Shown here: positions 41,606-50,819 of the stretch, piece after piece
Numbering within the stretch: the first letter of the stretch is position 1
Layout of the letters: every line of letters starts with the position of its first letter
NCBI GenBank assembly: GCA_020634375.1
Contig: JACKBX010000011.1
Span: forward strand, 164,625 to 228,624
Length of the DNA: 64,000 bases
Direction of reading: 5' to 3'
Origin: Ardenticatenaceae bacterium
Lineage (GTDB): Bacteria; Chloroflexota; Anaerolineae; Promineifilales; Promineifilaceae
Made by a program: the position numbers and the translations under genes
Notes under the pieces: model-generated
Databases searched by the model: none
What the model was told of the DNA's origin: nothing
What the model saw: only the letters and a program-made list of their open reading frames with translations

Positions 41606-41731
41606 CCCCTCGGTGATAACCGAACCCCCACTTTTCCCATTAACTGTCCCCTCGGTGACCGCCGAACCCCTACTTTTTCCGCCAACTGCCTCCTCGGTGA
41701 CCGCCGAACCCCTACTTTTTCCGTGATATGC
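41606..41731. repeat. Three 42-bp direct repeats
   Basis: Units start at 41606, 41648 and 41690 (core CTCGGTGACCGCCGAACCCC then TACTTTTTCCG). The second and third are almost identical; the first is more diverged. They fill the spacer between the convergent GT39-like and hydrolase genes. 42 is six times seven, as in the other repeats. Confidence 0.8.
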
Positions 41732-41757
41732 CCTCTTGCTAGCTCAATCCCCCATCT

Positions 41758-42558
41758 CTAATCCCGAATCCCTCCCCCTATCTCCTCCCAAAACGCCAGC
41801 ACCGTTTGGTTAAACAGTTCTGGCTGGTCAATGGGTGTAGCGTGGCGCGAATTGGGAATAACCACTAACCTCGCACCGGGGATTTTGGCCGTGTATGCCT
41901 CTTTTTGCGCGACCGGCGTGTAATCCATATCGGCGGCGATGATGAGCGTGGGGCAACGAATGTCGCCCAGATGGGCGGCCATGCTCCAGCCAAATAGTGC
42001 CCGTGTAGAAGCCATGTACGCTCGCTTGTCATTCTCTGTCCAGCGCTGCGCAATCATTTGGCGGAGTTCAATCTGGTGCGGCTCCGGGAAGAGGGTTTTG
42101 CCCAGATATTGCCCCATGCGCTTCATACCCATCAACTGCACAATGGCATGCCGCCGATACCAGGTGAGATAATCGGAGAGGCTGTGGGGAACGAGTTCGG
42201 GGTAGCTGTTGACGATGACCATGCTGCGCAGGAGATCGGGGTGGTCTACGGCCGTTTGAAAGGCAATCATGCCCCCCATCGACAGCCCCAACATGTGAAC
42301 TGGCGCAATGTGCAGCGCTTCCATGAAAGCAACCACATCGGCGGTGAATTGGGGGACGCTGTAGGGGCCGCGTGGCTTGGCAGAACGGCCGTGTCCGCGC
42401 ACATCCACCATCACCACCTCATACGTTTGCGCAAAAACAGGCACCTGCAACTGCCAGTCGCGGGTGCTAGAACCTAACCCATGCAGCAGCAGCACAGGCG
42501 GGCCAGAACCGGCCGTCTCGTAGTAAAGCGTTGTGTCTCGGACGTGAATGCTGGGCAT
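41758..42558 (-). CDS. Alpha/beta hydrolase
   Basis: 266 residues; ATG 42558 with AAGGAG 10 bases upstream. Oxyanion motif LLHGLGSS, nucleophile elbow GLSMGG (Ser about 97), acid in IIAADMDYTP and His in PNSRHATP give a complete triad. Resembles 3-oxoadipate enol-lactonase-like and BioH-like esterases; substrate not identifiable. Monocistronic. Confidence 0.85.
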   Translation of the reverse strand: MPSIHVRDTTLYYETAGSGPPVLLLHGLGSSTRDWQLQVPVFAQTYEVVMVDVRGHGRSAKPRGPYSVPQFTADVVAFMEALHIAPVHMLGLSMGGMIAFQTAVDHPDLLRSMVIVNSYPELVPHSLSDYLTWYRRHAIVQLMGMKRMGQYLGKTLFPEPHQIELRQMIAQRWTENDKRAYMASTRALFGWSMAAHLGDIRCPTLIIAADMDYTPVAQKEAYTAKIPGARLVVIPNSRHATPIDQPELFNQTVLAFWEEIGGGIRD

Positions 42559-42591
42559 GAATGATTGCTCCTTTGCGCGGATTAACTCAAT

Positions 42592-43509
42592 CTATTGAAA
42601 CGCCGCCAACGGCACAGGCCCGTCTGCCAATACAGAACGCCGAATGTGCAACAGCCCATCCTCAGAAACAATGTCTGTATGGGGTTCCAGTTCCCATTTA
42701 ATCAGGGCAATGGTTCCGTTAACAATTTCCAGCCCAGTGATGCAGCGTGGGTGAATACAGCTTCCGCTGTTGAAATAGGGCACCTCGCCCGGCTTTGCAA
42801 TCCAGGAACGATGCGTATGGCCACACATCACCATCTGGTTATTTGCCTGCGCCCAGGCTTGAATGTGGCTTTCGTCTTTGTGTACTTTTTGATAGGGCTT
42901 GGGCGGCATGGTGGGATCGCTCCAGCCTAAGAATTGTAAACGCGTCCACACCTGACGCACGAAGAACCGCGCTATGGGCCAAAGATGGTCGTTAAACAAG
43001 TGGCCCTGGTGTCCGTGAAAGAGAAAAATGGTCTGTCCGCTGCTGCGATGCTGCAAACGAAGTCCTTCGTGGACTTTGATGTCGGGAAGGAGAGGGTGGG
43101 TCTGGTCGGTGTAATAATTGTAGTAGCTGTACAGTTCCCGTTCGACAACGGCCGTATCCCGCCGCGTGATGTCGTGATTACCATAGAGGAGGTGCAGACG
43201 GCCGTTCTCATGAAACTGCCGCATCACCCGAAAAACATTGCTGTGCGTATACCGAATTTCTGAAAAGTCGGCCACCTCAAACAGTTCATCGCCATCTCCC
43301 AACTCAAAATAAGTGAACCCTTCAGAAAAGTAATAAGAAAGCGCGTGCAGGTGCAGGTCGCGGTTTTTGGCATAATCATCCTGCCAGCTACCATTCCCAC
43401 GATGACAATCGCTAAAAAAGATAAAACGGTCATCATCATCAAACTGAATCACCGGCGACTGCGCAAACAACGCCGTCAATCGTTCTGCTGTATTTGGAAA
43501 CAGGCCCAT
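42592..43509 (-). CDS. Calcineurin-like metallophosphoesterase
   Basis: 305 residues from ATG 43509; an ATG one codon earlier is nearer to GGAGG than usual. All dimetal motifs are present: FFSDCHRG (about 30), GDGDE, LYGNHD (about 108), FLFHGHQGH and MCGHTHR (about 234). The arrangement resembles UDP-2,3-diacylglucosamine hydrolase-like phosphoesterases, but the substrate is open. No signal peptide. Confidence 0.85.
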   Translation of the reverse strand: MGLFPNTAERLTALFAQSPVIQFDDDDRFIFFSDCHRGNGSWQDDYAKNRDLHLHALSYYFSEGFTYFELGDGDELFEVADFSEIRYTHSNVFRVMRQFHENGRLHLLYGNHDITRRDTAVVERELYSYYNYYTDQTHPLLPDIKVHEGLRLQHRSSGQTIFLFHGHQGHLFNDHLWPIARFFVRQVWTRLQFLGWSDPTMPPKPYQKVHKDESHIQAWAQANNQMVMCGHTHRSWIAKPGEVPYFNSGSCIHPRCITGLEIVNGTIALIKWELEPHTDIVSEDGLLHIRRSVLADGPVPLAAFQ

Positions 43510-43520
43510 CATCTACCTCC

Positions 43521-43585
43521 TTTCAGATAGAGTGCAGAGTGTAGAGATAGAGCGGGCTTTTATCTCTACACTCTATCTCTGCCCT
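43521..43585. repeat. Inverted heptamer repeat between divergent genes
   Basis: AGAGTGC, AGAGTGT, AGAGATA on one arm, TATCTCT, ACACTCT, ATCTCTG on the other, around a short loop. It lies upstream of the phosphoesterase ribosome site. Confidence 0.75.
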
Positions 43586-43608
43586 ATTCTACACCCCCCT
43601 GAGCTTCT

Positions 43609-43636
43609 TTGTAACCCCCGATGGTTGTGCTATGCT
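43609..43636 (+). promoter_or_regulatory. Promoter giving a probably leaderless mRNA
   Basis: TTGTAA (43609-43614), 16 bp, extended -10 TGCTATGCT (hexamer 43631-43636). The ATG at 43645 is at the predicted transcription start and lacks a ribosome site. Confidence 0.55.
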
Positions 43637-43644
43637 TACGACTT

Positions 43645-45825
43645 ATGGAATTACATGCAGTCACGGGTCAACTTTTCATTGAAGATGGGGAAGTACGGGA
43701 CGGCACGGCCGTTTCGTCGGAGATGGCATTTTCCTCGGCAACGGCCGTTCCCGGCATCCTGGCACAATCCGCCCCCGGCAAAGCGGCACGGGGCCGCGAG
43801 AGCGACTTCCTCTTTGTCCATTTGACATTGACAGGGCAGGTAACGGAAACGGCCGTGCTCCTGCAAGACCTCCTCGACACCATCAGCCAGCGCTATTACC
43901 AGACCAGCGGCAGCGTCACCGCCGCGCTGCGCCGCGCCCTCACCGAGGCCAACGACCTGCTGCTGCGCCTTAATCTTAGCGGCAGCGGCCCCACCCGCGA
44001 AGGCGCCGTCACCTGCGCCGCCCTGCGGCACGGCGAGCTGTTCGTGCTGCAAATTGGCGAATCGCTGGCGATGCTCGGCCACAACTTCGGCATCGAACGC
44101 CTGCCCGCCCGCACCCCCGACCACATCACCCCCTTTGGCCGCAGCGCCGGGCTGGACATCCGCTACTCTCATCATCACCTGCAAGCAGGCGACATGCTGC
44201 TGCTGGTAGACCCGCGCCTGGCACACCTGCCCACGCAATCCTTTGAACCGGCGTTGGTAGACACCGAAGTCGAAATTGGACTGGGCGAATTGGTGGAGAT
44301 TGTCGGCCCTGATTCGGCGCGGCTGCTGCTGGTGGAATTCACCGACGATGCCCCGCTCGATTTGCCGGAAGCATCGCCGCGCAGACTTGGAGAGATGGGA
44401 ACGGCCGTGCCCCCCACCCCCATTCCACAAACCGCCATGCCTTCCCACCCGGCGCATCAGCCGCTGCGCGAACAACTACCCGCCCCCATCCGCAATGTAG
44501 ACGTAGAACACACCGCTCGCAAAGCCACCTCTGAAGCAGCGATGGGTCTTTCCCGCTTCACCGGCTGGCTGGCAGAATTGATTGGTCGTCTACGCTCGCC
44601 ACGCCCAGAAACGGACAACTCTGTCAATCTAGCCTGGGCTGGCATCATTGCCATCGCCATTCCCCTCATCATCGCCATCATCGTCAGCAGCGTGTACATC
44701 CAGCGCGGTCGCGTGCGCCGCATTGCCGAAATCAAAGAGGAAATGGGGCAAAATCTGGTACTGGCCGAATCTGCTGAGAGCGAAACTGACCGCCGCGTTT
44801 ATTACCAAACCATGCTGCTGCTAGCCGAAGAGGGCGACACCTTACGCCCCAATGACAGCGAAATCAACCGCCTGCGCCAGGAAGCGTACACCGCTCTGGA
44901 TTTATTGGATGGCGTGCAGCGCCTGACAGCCCATTCACTCTACACCTTTGACGAAGGGGTAAACCTCTCACATCTCACCCTGCAAGATGGTTTCAACGGC
45001 GGCATTTACGCGCTGGATGCTGCTGGCGGTGGCGTTTACCGCCTGGATACGGATGAAAGCTATCTCACGGTACTGGAAGAACCGCTTAATCAATTGATAT
45101 TCCGGCAGCAGGCCATCGGCAGCCATGTCGTGGGCAATGTCATCGACCTGCTCTGGCGGCCCGCCGGGAATATGGTCAGCCGTGATGGCATCGCCATGCT
45201 AGACAGTCGTGGTGCGCTGCTCACCTATTACCCCAATTTTACGGATACCCGTGCCGTCCCCCTGGGGTTATCCAGTGAATGGCAGCTTCCGGTGGCGATG
45301 GCGACCTACGATGAGCGTATTTACGTGTTGGACGTAGGCAGCGGTCAAATTTGGAAGTATTTCCCCAGCGGCGAGGGGTTTGAGGTGAGTGATGAAGACC
45401 GCGTCATCGCCTTCCGCGAAGACCCGGAACTGGCGTTGGCAGTGGACTTTGACCTGTATAGTGAGGATGCGAGTTTGGTGGTGTTGTATGGCGACGGCCG
45501 TATTCGCTACTATGACACGCGCTCTGGCAGTGTGCAGTGGGATGAGGCGGAGTTAATGAGGAATGGGTTGACACGGCCGTTAGTCAGCCCAACGGTGGTG
45601 AAAATGGTGGGGCGCGGCCTCAATACCTCCATTTTTGTCGCCGACCCCGGCAGCGGGCGCATCATCAAGATTGCCCGCAGTGGCACGGTGCTGGCGCAGT
45701 ACCGCGCCAATGACGAGGCGGGGCAAAGCCTGTTCACACACATCAGCGACTTGGCCATTGCGGAGACGCCGTTACGCATTTTTGTGACGGCCGGTAATCA
45801 GGTGTATGTGGCGATGCAGGAGTAG
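43645..45825 (+). CDS. PP2C-like domain - membrane helix - beta-propeller protein
   Basis: 726 residues from ATG 43645. Residues about 1-235 resemble a degenerate PP2C-type phosphatase fold (ESDFLFVHLTLTGQV, EGAVTCAALRHGELFVLQIGES, GDMLLLVDPRL); key metal-binding Asp residues are not obvious. A Pro-rich linker leads to one membrane helix (about 325-350, AWAGIIAIAIPLIIAIIVSS), a short coiled coil (about 355-415) and an extracytoplasmic propeller (about 430-726; GIYALDAAGGGVYRLD, RIYVLDVGSGQIWKY, IRYYDTRSGSVQW). The layout suggests an outside sensor joined to a cytoplasmic pseudo-phosphatase. Family assignment by eye only. Confidence 0.6.
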   Translation: MELHAVTGQLFIEDGEVRDGTAVSSEMAFSSATAVPGILAQSAPGKAARGRESDFLFVHLTLTGQVTETAVLLQDLLDTISQRYYQTSGSVTAALRRALTEANDLLLRLNLSGSGPTREGAVTCAALRHGELFVLQIGESLAMLGHNFGIERLPARTPDHITPFGRSAGLDIRYSHHHLQAGDMLLLVDPRLAHLPTQSFEPALVDTEVEIGLGELVEIVGPDSARLLLVEFTDDAPLDLPEASPRRLGEMGTAVPPTPIPQTAMPSHPAHQPLREQLPAPIRNVDVEHTARKATSEAAMGLSRFTGWLAELIGRLRSPRPETDNSVNLAWAGIIAIAIPLIIAIIVSSVYIQRGRVRRIAEIKEEMGQNLVLAESAESETDRRVYYQTMLLLAEEGDTLRPNDSEINRLRQEAYTALDLLDGVQRLTAHSLYTFDEGVNLSHLTLQDGFNGGIYALDAAGGGVYRLDTDESYLTVLEEPLNQLIFRQQAIGSHVVGNVIDLLWRPAGNMVSRDGIAMLDSRGALLTYYPNFTDTRAVPLGLSSEWQLPVAMATYDERIYVLDVGSGQIWKYFPSGEGFEVSDEDRVIAFREDPELALAVDFDLYSEDASLVVLYGDGRIRYYDTRSGSVQWDEAELMRNGLTRPLVSPTVVKMVGRGLNTSIFVADPGSGRIIKIARSGTVLAQYRANDEAGQSLFTHISDLAIAETPLRIFVTAGNQVYVAMQE

Positions 45826-45854
45826 GCTCCCCTTCCTGTTTGTTGTCGAGATGG

Positions 45855-46205
45855 TTATTCCACTTGCAAAATCCATTCAGAAAGATTTTGTTTTACTCGA
45901 TGCAACCTGTGGGGAGCAATCTCGCCAACTGCGCCTAACAATACATTGCCATTTACCACAGCAAGACGGCCAACTCGTATAACACTTGGCTCTTTCAACC
46001 CGGTTTGTTCAAAATCAGCATCAGTGGTTTGAACTATTTCATCAAACCCATCAATATGATGCCTTAACTGCGTAGAAATCATACAAATGAGCCAGTCATC
46101 ATACTGCCCCGGCAATTTACCAATCAATAATGCGGGACGCGACTTGCCAGATTGTAGATCAGTCTGCGGAAAATGAAACAGAACGATTTGACCAGACTGC
46201 TTCAC
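45855..46205 (-). CDS. MazF/PemK-type toxin
   Basis: 116 residues from GTG 46205, which overlaps the antitoxin stop (GTGA). MazF-like features: N-terminal GQIVLFHFPQTD followed by SRPALLIG, and the C-terminal part VGRLAVVNGNVLLGAVGEI. Such toxins are mostly sequence-specific mRNA endonucleases. Pairs with the upstream small gene. Confidence 0.8.
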   Translation of the reverse strand: MKQSGQIVLFHFPQTDLQSGKSRPALLIGKLPGQYDDWLICMISTQLRHHIDGFDEIVQTTDADFEQTGLKEPSVIRVGRLAVVNGNVLLGAVGEIAPHRLHRVKQNLSEWILQVE

Positions 46206-46429
46206 GAAAACACCACTTTCAAATCTTTTAATGTATAGGTAGATGTTTCTTCATCTTCCATGCCAGCCATTGCCGCAGCCAGAGAAAAGTCTGACCAATT
46301 GATCGCTTCTTGATGCAGGGCTTCACGCTCCGATTTTGCCAGCAGATATTCGACAAAATCTAACACTTCAGCCTGAAACGGTTCAGGTAATTTTTGTACA
46401 TTCTCTTGAATTTTCTCTATGACTTGCAT
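46202..46429 (-). CDS. Antitoxin of the MazF-type pair (DUF2281-like)
   Basis: 75 residues from ATG 46429 (GAGG upstream; earlier in-frame starts lie in the promoter area). The N-terminal half (IQENVQKLPEPFQAEVLDFVEYL) is the DUF2281 pattern often found before PemK toxins; the C-terminal half is acidic (AGMEDEETSTYTL) and likely wraps the toxin. Four-base overlap with the toxin gene. Confidence 0.75.
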   Translation of the reverse strand: MQVIEKIQENVQKLPEPFQAEVLDFVEYLLAKSEREALHQEAINWSDFSLAAAMAGMEDEETSTYTLKDLKVVFS

Positions 46430-46663
46430 TTTTAGCCTCGCACTAGTTTTGTTATTTCTTGGTATTGTAACATAGGAACAACGGCCGTTCCCACCCCACA
46501 TCATCCCCTCCAATGCCATGCGTGAAGGGAGTAACGGCCGTTACCCCCCCATCATAAACGCCCACAAAGATACGGCCGTTGCCCGCAACACTATATCATA
46601 CAGTCTGTTGTAGTTGGGAGCGGATGGTTAAGCTTCATGTGCTACTAAAGGATAACTATTGTT
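46430..46663. other. Spacer with three copies of the genomic palindrome
   Basis: No gene seen. ACGGCCGT occurs at about 46481, 46534 and 46571, one copy within TAACGGCCGTTA. Otherwise unremarkable; probably holds the toxin-antitoxin promoter. Confidence 0.5.
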
Positions 46664-47569
46664 TTAGCGAAGAGCTTTCCTGTATTCGAAAATCTCTCGT
46701 TTAAACCAATTCGACAAATCTTCTCCGGGCCTAAATTTTTTAACAACTTTGTACGTTACTCCAAGCAGAAATGTCGAAGCCAAACTTGCAGTCTGAGACA
46801 ACTGTTGAGCATTACGAATTTTGCCAATGGCCGCTTCACCTCTATCTGTGCGATGAATAAATGGTAATAGGTCTTGAGCGTGTGTATTTCTCGACCATTG
46901 TCTAAATAAAATTTCGTAAAATCCCCCCATCTGTAAATGTTTTGCTAACTCCCAAGTTGTTTTTGGCCCATCAAACAAAGCATGCCATTTTGGATTCTTG
47001 TGACGACTATACTCAACTTCAACAGGTTCAACATGCTTTTTAGAAAGAAAAGATTCTAGGTTAGTTATCGCTTTTCCGTTGAGGAGTTGTAGATTTTCAT
47101 CAAGCGGAAAGATTGTTGATGCTATTGGATCCTCGGCGAATAATTTCTCAACCGACTTTCCTCGACTTGTTGCTGGATCGAGTCGTTCATAAATATGTAA
47201 ACGTTCATGAACATAACCAACTAACCATGATAATGAACGCTCTGTGTATTTGGCGTCACTTTCAAGAATAAAGTCAATTGCCAAATACGATTCGAAAGAA
47301 CTTCTAAGCAATGGCACTGCAGGATTAACACAAGCCTGAGACAGTAGCACCTCGATGCCATCGGTTATTTCAAGCATGTGTCGATAAATTGCGAACACTG
47401 CTAAATCCTCGTCAATCCCTCCATTTGTAGAAGTTATGCAACGCACAAGCGCATTTGTTCCAAAGTTGATTTGCTCTTGGAGTAATTTTGAAACGATATC
47501 TATCGTTTCACGAGCCTCAACAATTGAAAGCTCTCGATAGAGGATTCCGTCATGTGGTTTGGTTGGCAC
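46664..47569 (-). CDS. DUF5677-like protein, AT-rich
   Basis: 301 residues, helical, no signal. The segment LAVFAIYRHMLEITDGIEVLL followed by a Leu-Arg-Ser-Phe-Glu motif (PLLRSSFESYLAIDFILE) resembles the DUF5677 family, whose function is unknown. Base composition is visibly more AT-rich than neighbours and the gene contains none of the genomic palindromes, which suggests recent acquisition. It lies next to a toxin-antitoxin pair. A defence role is only a guess. Confidence 0.6.
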   Translation of the reverse strand: MPTKPHDGILYRELSIVEARETIDIVSKLLQEQINFGTNALVRCITSTNGGIDEDLAVFAIYRHMLEITDGIEVLLSQACVNPAVPLLRSSFESYLAIDFILESDAKYTERSLSWLVGYVHERLHIYERLDPATSRGKSVEKLFAEDPIASTIFPLDENLQLLNGKAITNLESFLSKKHVEPVEVEYSRHKNPKWHALFDGPKTTWELAKHLQMGGFYEILFRQWSRNTHAQDLLPFIHRTDRGEAAIGKIRNAQQLSQTASLASTFLLGVTYKVVKKFRPGEDLSNWFKREIFEYRKALR

Positions 47570-47593
47570 TAATATTCCCCTTTATTTACAGAA

Positions 47594-47632
47594 AACGGCC
47601 GTTCCCTGCACAGGAAACGGCCGTTTCACAAA
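47594..47632. terminator. Terminator of acnA built from two genomic palindromes
   Basis: AACGGCCGTTCC and GGAAACGGCCGTT flank a short loop; read on the minus strand a TTTTC run follows. It lies directly after the aconitase stop. Confidence 0.75.
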
Positions 47633-47649
47633 TCCACTAATCTACGCGC

Positions 47650-50346
47650 TTACCCCTTCAAGAAATTGCGCAGCACCGTGTGCAAAATACCGCCGTTGCG
47701 GTAATAGTCCACCTCCACCGGCGTATCAATGCGGCAAGTCGTTTGGAAGGTAACGGCCGTACCATCCCCCTTCACCGCCTGCACCATAATATCCTGCCCC
47801 GGCCGCACCGCATCCGTTAGATTCAGCGTCGAGAACACCTCAGAGCCATCCAGCCCCAGCGTCGCCGGCGTCTCGCCCGCCTTGAACTGCAAGGGCAGCA
47901 CACCCATGCCCACCAGATTGCTGCGATGAATGCGCTCATAACTCTCGGCAATGACCATCTTCACACCCAAGAGGTACACGCCCTTTGCCGCCCAGTCACG
48001 CGAGCTGCCCATGCCATAATCCTTGCCCGCCAGCACCGCCAGCGGCGTGCCGTCATCCTTATAGCGCAGCGAGGCGTCAAACATCGTCATCACCTCATTC
48101 GTCGGCAGATAGGTCGTCCAGCCGCCCTCCGTGCCGGGAGCCATCTGGTTGCGCATACGCACATTGGCAAACGTGCCCCGCGTCATCACACGGTCATTGC
48201 CGCGCCGCGAACCATAAGAGTTGAAATAAGGCACAGCCACGTCATGCTCCAGCAAATATTGGCCTGCCGGGCTGCTCTTGGCAATCACGCCCGCCGGGGA
48301 AATGTGGTCAGTCGTCACCGAATCGCCAGCCTTTACCAGCACCCGCGCTCCTTCAACATTGGCAATCGGTTCCACGTCCGGCGTCAATTCCGTGAAGAAA
48401 GGCGGTTCCTGAATATAGGTCGATTCCGCATTCCACTCGTAAATTTCGCCGCCGCCGACCGGGATTTCATTCCACTGCTCATTCCCATCCCACACATTGG
48501 CATACTGCTCATTGAACATTTCCGGGGAGAGCGAGGCCGCCACCGTCTGGCGAATCTCCTCATTCGTCGGCCAGATGTCGCGCAGATAGACCGGTTCGCC
48601 ATCTTTGCCCGTGCCCAGGGGGTCGTTCATCAGGTCAATATCGGTGGTTCCGGCGAGGGCGTAGGCCACAACCAACGGCGGGGAGGCCAGGTAATTGGTC
48701 TTGGTGAGCGGGCTGACGCGCCCTTCAAAGTTGCGGTTGCCGCTGAGAACGGCCGAAGCCACAATGTCACCCTCGGTAATGGCATTGGCGACCGGTTCTG
48801 GCAGCGGGCCGGAATTGCCGATGCAGGTGGTGCAGCCAAAGCCGACGATGTGGAAGCCCAGCGCCTCCAGCGCAGGCAGCAGCTTCGCCTTGTTGAGATA
48901 ATCTTCGACGACGCGGGAGCCGGGGGCCAGGCTGGTCTTGACGTAGGGCGGCACGGTCAGCCCTTTCTCCACCGCTTTCTTGGCTACCAGCCCCGCGCCA
49001 AGCATGACGCTGGGGTTGGAGGTGTTGGTGCAGGAGGTGATGGCGGCAATGACGACGGCCCCATGCCCGATTGTGGTTTCGTGGCCGTTGGCGACAACGG
49101 CCGTTCTCCCCAAATCCTCCTCCTTCAACCCAATCCCCTTCGGGCCAACGGGAGTCAGCAGCGTTTCGCGGTATTGCGCCTTCATATTAGAGAGCGTGAT
49201 GCGGTCTTGCGGCCGTTTCGGCCCCGCCAGACTCGATTCCACCGTGCCCAAATCCAATTCCACCAAATCCGTATACAGTGGGTCAGGCATATCGTCCGTG
49301 CGATACAGCCCCTGCGCCTTCGTGTACTTCTCCACCAAATCCAGCAGTTCCGCCGGACGGCCGGTGCTGCGCATATAGTTAATCGTCTCCGCATCCACCG
49401 GGAAATAGCCCACCGTCGCCCCATATTCCGGGCACATATTGGCAATCGTCGCCCGGTCAGCCAGGGTGATATTGCTCAAGCCGGGGCCAAAGAACTCCAC
49501 AAACTTGCCCACCACGCCCTTCTTGCGCAGCATTTCCGTCACCACCAGCACCAGGTCAGTGGCCGTCGCCCCTTCGCGCAGGCTGCCGGTCAGCTTCACG
49601 CCAATCACATCCGGCGTCAGCATATAAATCGGCTGCCCCAGCATCACCGCTTCCGCCTCGATGCCGCCGACACCCCAGGCCACCACGCCCAGGCCGTTAA
49701 TCATCGTCGTGTGCGAATCCGTCCCGACGAGGCTGTCCGGGAAAGCGACTGTGCCATTGCTCTCTGGTTTGGTCATAACCACCTGGCCCAGATACTCCAG
49801 GTTGACCTGATGCACAATGCCCGTCGCCGGGGGCACAACGCGGAAGTTCTCGAACGCTTCTTTGCCCCATTTCAGGAATTCGTAGCGTTCGCGGTTGCGC
49901 ACAAATTCGCGCTCCACATTGAAAAAGAGCGCGGCGCGGGAGCCAAATTGGTCAACCTGCACGGAATGGTCAATCACCAAATCAACGGGCACATGCGGGT
50001 TGATTTTCTTGGGGTCGCCGCCCAGCCGGGCCATCGCCGAACGCAGCGCCGCCAAATCTACGACGGCGGGAACACCGGTGAAGTCTTGCAAAATGACGCG
50101 CCCCGGTTTGAAGGGCAGTTCCTCTTTAACGGGTGCGGCGGCATTCCAGGCCGCCAGCTTTTCTACGTCTTCGGGCATGACTTCGTAGCCGTCGCAGGTG
50201 CGCAGTAGCGCTTCCAGCAGCACTTTGATGGAGAAGGGCAGGCGGCTTACGTCGCCGTATTGCGCCAGTTTGTCCAGGCGATAGTAATGCAGGTCAGTGC
50301 CGGGTAATGTGTCACGAGCGCCAAAATGGTCGAATAGTTTGTTCAT
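47650..50346 (-). CDS. acnA: Aconitate hydratase A
   Basis: 898 residues, the usual AcnA/IRP length. The 4Fe-4S ligands lie in SCTNTSNPS and GCTTCIGNSG. Also seen are PVDLVIDHSVQVD, TDSHTTMINGLGV and, in the C-terminal swivel domain, GKDYGMGSSRDWAAKG with the catalytic Ser-Arg. It interconverts citrate and isocitrate. ATG 50346 after GAGGTGAT. Monocistronic with its own terminator. Confidence 0.97.
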   Translation of the reverse strand: MNKLFDHFGARDTLPGTDLHYYRLDKLAQYGDVSRLPFSIKVLLEALLRTCDGYEVMPEDVEKLAAWNAAAPVKEELPFKPGRVILQDFTGVPAVVDLAALRSAMARLGGDPKKINPHVPVDLVIDHSVQVDQFGSRAALFFNVEREFVRNRERYEFLKWGKEAFENFRVVPPATGIVHQVNLEYLGQVVMTKPESNGTVAFPDSLVGTDSHTTMINGLGVVAWGVGGIEAEAVMLGQPIYMLTPDVIGVKLTGSLREGATATDLVLVVTEMLRKKGVVGKFVEFFGPGLSNITLADRATIANMCPEYGATVGYFPVDAETINYMRSTGRPAELLDLVEKYTKAQGLYRTDDMPDPLYTDLVELDLGTVESSLAGPKRPQDRITLSNMKAQYRETLLTPVGPKGIGLKEEDLGRTAVVANGHETTIGHGAVVIAAITSCTNTSNPSVMLGAGLVAKKAVEKGLTVPPYVKTSLAPGSRVVEDYLNKAKLLPALEALGFHIVGFGCTTCIGNSGPLPEPVANAITEGDIVASAVLSGNRNFEGRVSPLTKTNYLASPPLVVAYALAGTTDIDLMNDPLGTGKDGEPVYLRDIWPTNEEIRQTVAASLSPEMFNEQYANVWDGNEQWNEIPVGGGEIYEWNAESTYIQEPPFFTELTPDVEPIANVEGARVLVKAGDSVTTDHISPAGVIAKSSPAGQYLLEHDVAVPYFNSYGSRRGNDRVMTRGTFANVRMRNQMAPGTEGGWTTYLPTNEVMTMFDASLRYKDDGTPLAVLAGKDYGMGSSRDWAAKGVYLLGVKMVIAESYERIHRSNLVGMGVLPLQFKAGETPATLGLDGSEVFSTLNLTDAVRPGQDIMVQAVKGDGTAVTFQTTCRIDTPVEVDYYRNGGILHTVLRNFLKG

Positions 50347-50535
50347 AAATCACCTCAATTGTTAATTATTAACGGGAAACAATGGCGTTTTTAGGAACAG
50401 CCTAAGGCTGCCCCCAAATGTAGGGTCTATTATAACGGAAATGGGCAGAGGGGAAACGGCCGTTCCCCCCCCACTCGTGCTATAATTCCTTCATCCCTCA
50501 TAATTCATAATTCATCCTTACAAACGGAGGTTCTC

Positions 50536-50814
50536 ATGGTCAATGCAGTCGTCTTATTACAAATCGAACACGGCCTGATCAACGAAACCGCACAGGGCTT
50601 GGCCGAACTCAAAGGTATCTCTGAAGTCTACTCCGTCGCCGGACAGTATGATTTGGTGGTCATGATTCGAGTGCCCACCAACGATGCGCTAGCGAAACTG
50701 GTGACGGAGCAAATGCACCAGTTTGACGGCATTCTCAATTCGGAAACCCTGATCGCTTTCCGTGCTTATTCGCAACATGATTTGGAAAGTATGTTTTCGA
50801 TTGGCATGGGATGA
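50536..50814 (+). CDS. Stand-alone Lrp/AsnC ligand-binding (RAM) domain
   Basis: 92 residues; ATG 50536 after GGAGG. The whole protein is the AsnC_trans_reg/RAM fold (VNAVVLLQIEHG, EVYSVAGQYDLVVMIRV, ETLIAFRAY) without any DNA-binding helix-turn-helix. Such single-domain forms bind amino acids and form octamers or modulate full-length Lrp proteins. TATAAT near 50480 may be its -10. Confidence 0.88.
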   Translation: MVNAVVLLQIEHGLINETAQGLAELKGISEVYSVAGQYDLVVMIRVPTNDALAKLVTEQMHQFDGILNSETLIAFRAYSQHDLESMFSIGMG

Positions 50815-50819
50815 GGGTC

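Noticed and set aside
46664..47569. Defence-island assignment for the DUF5677-like gene
   Set aside because: Only one such gene and a toxin-antitoxin pair; no nuclease, helicase or phage-defence signature supports it.
47926..50208. Very long plus-strand ORF (760 codons) opposite acnA
   Set aside because: It is an antisense shadow of the highly conserved aconitase gene with Arg/His/Gln-rich, motif-free translation.
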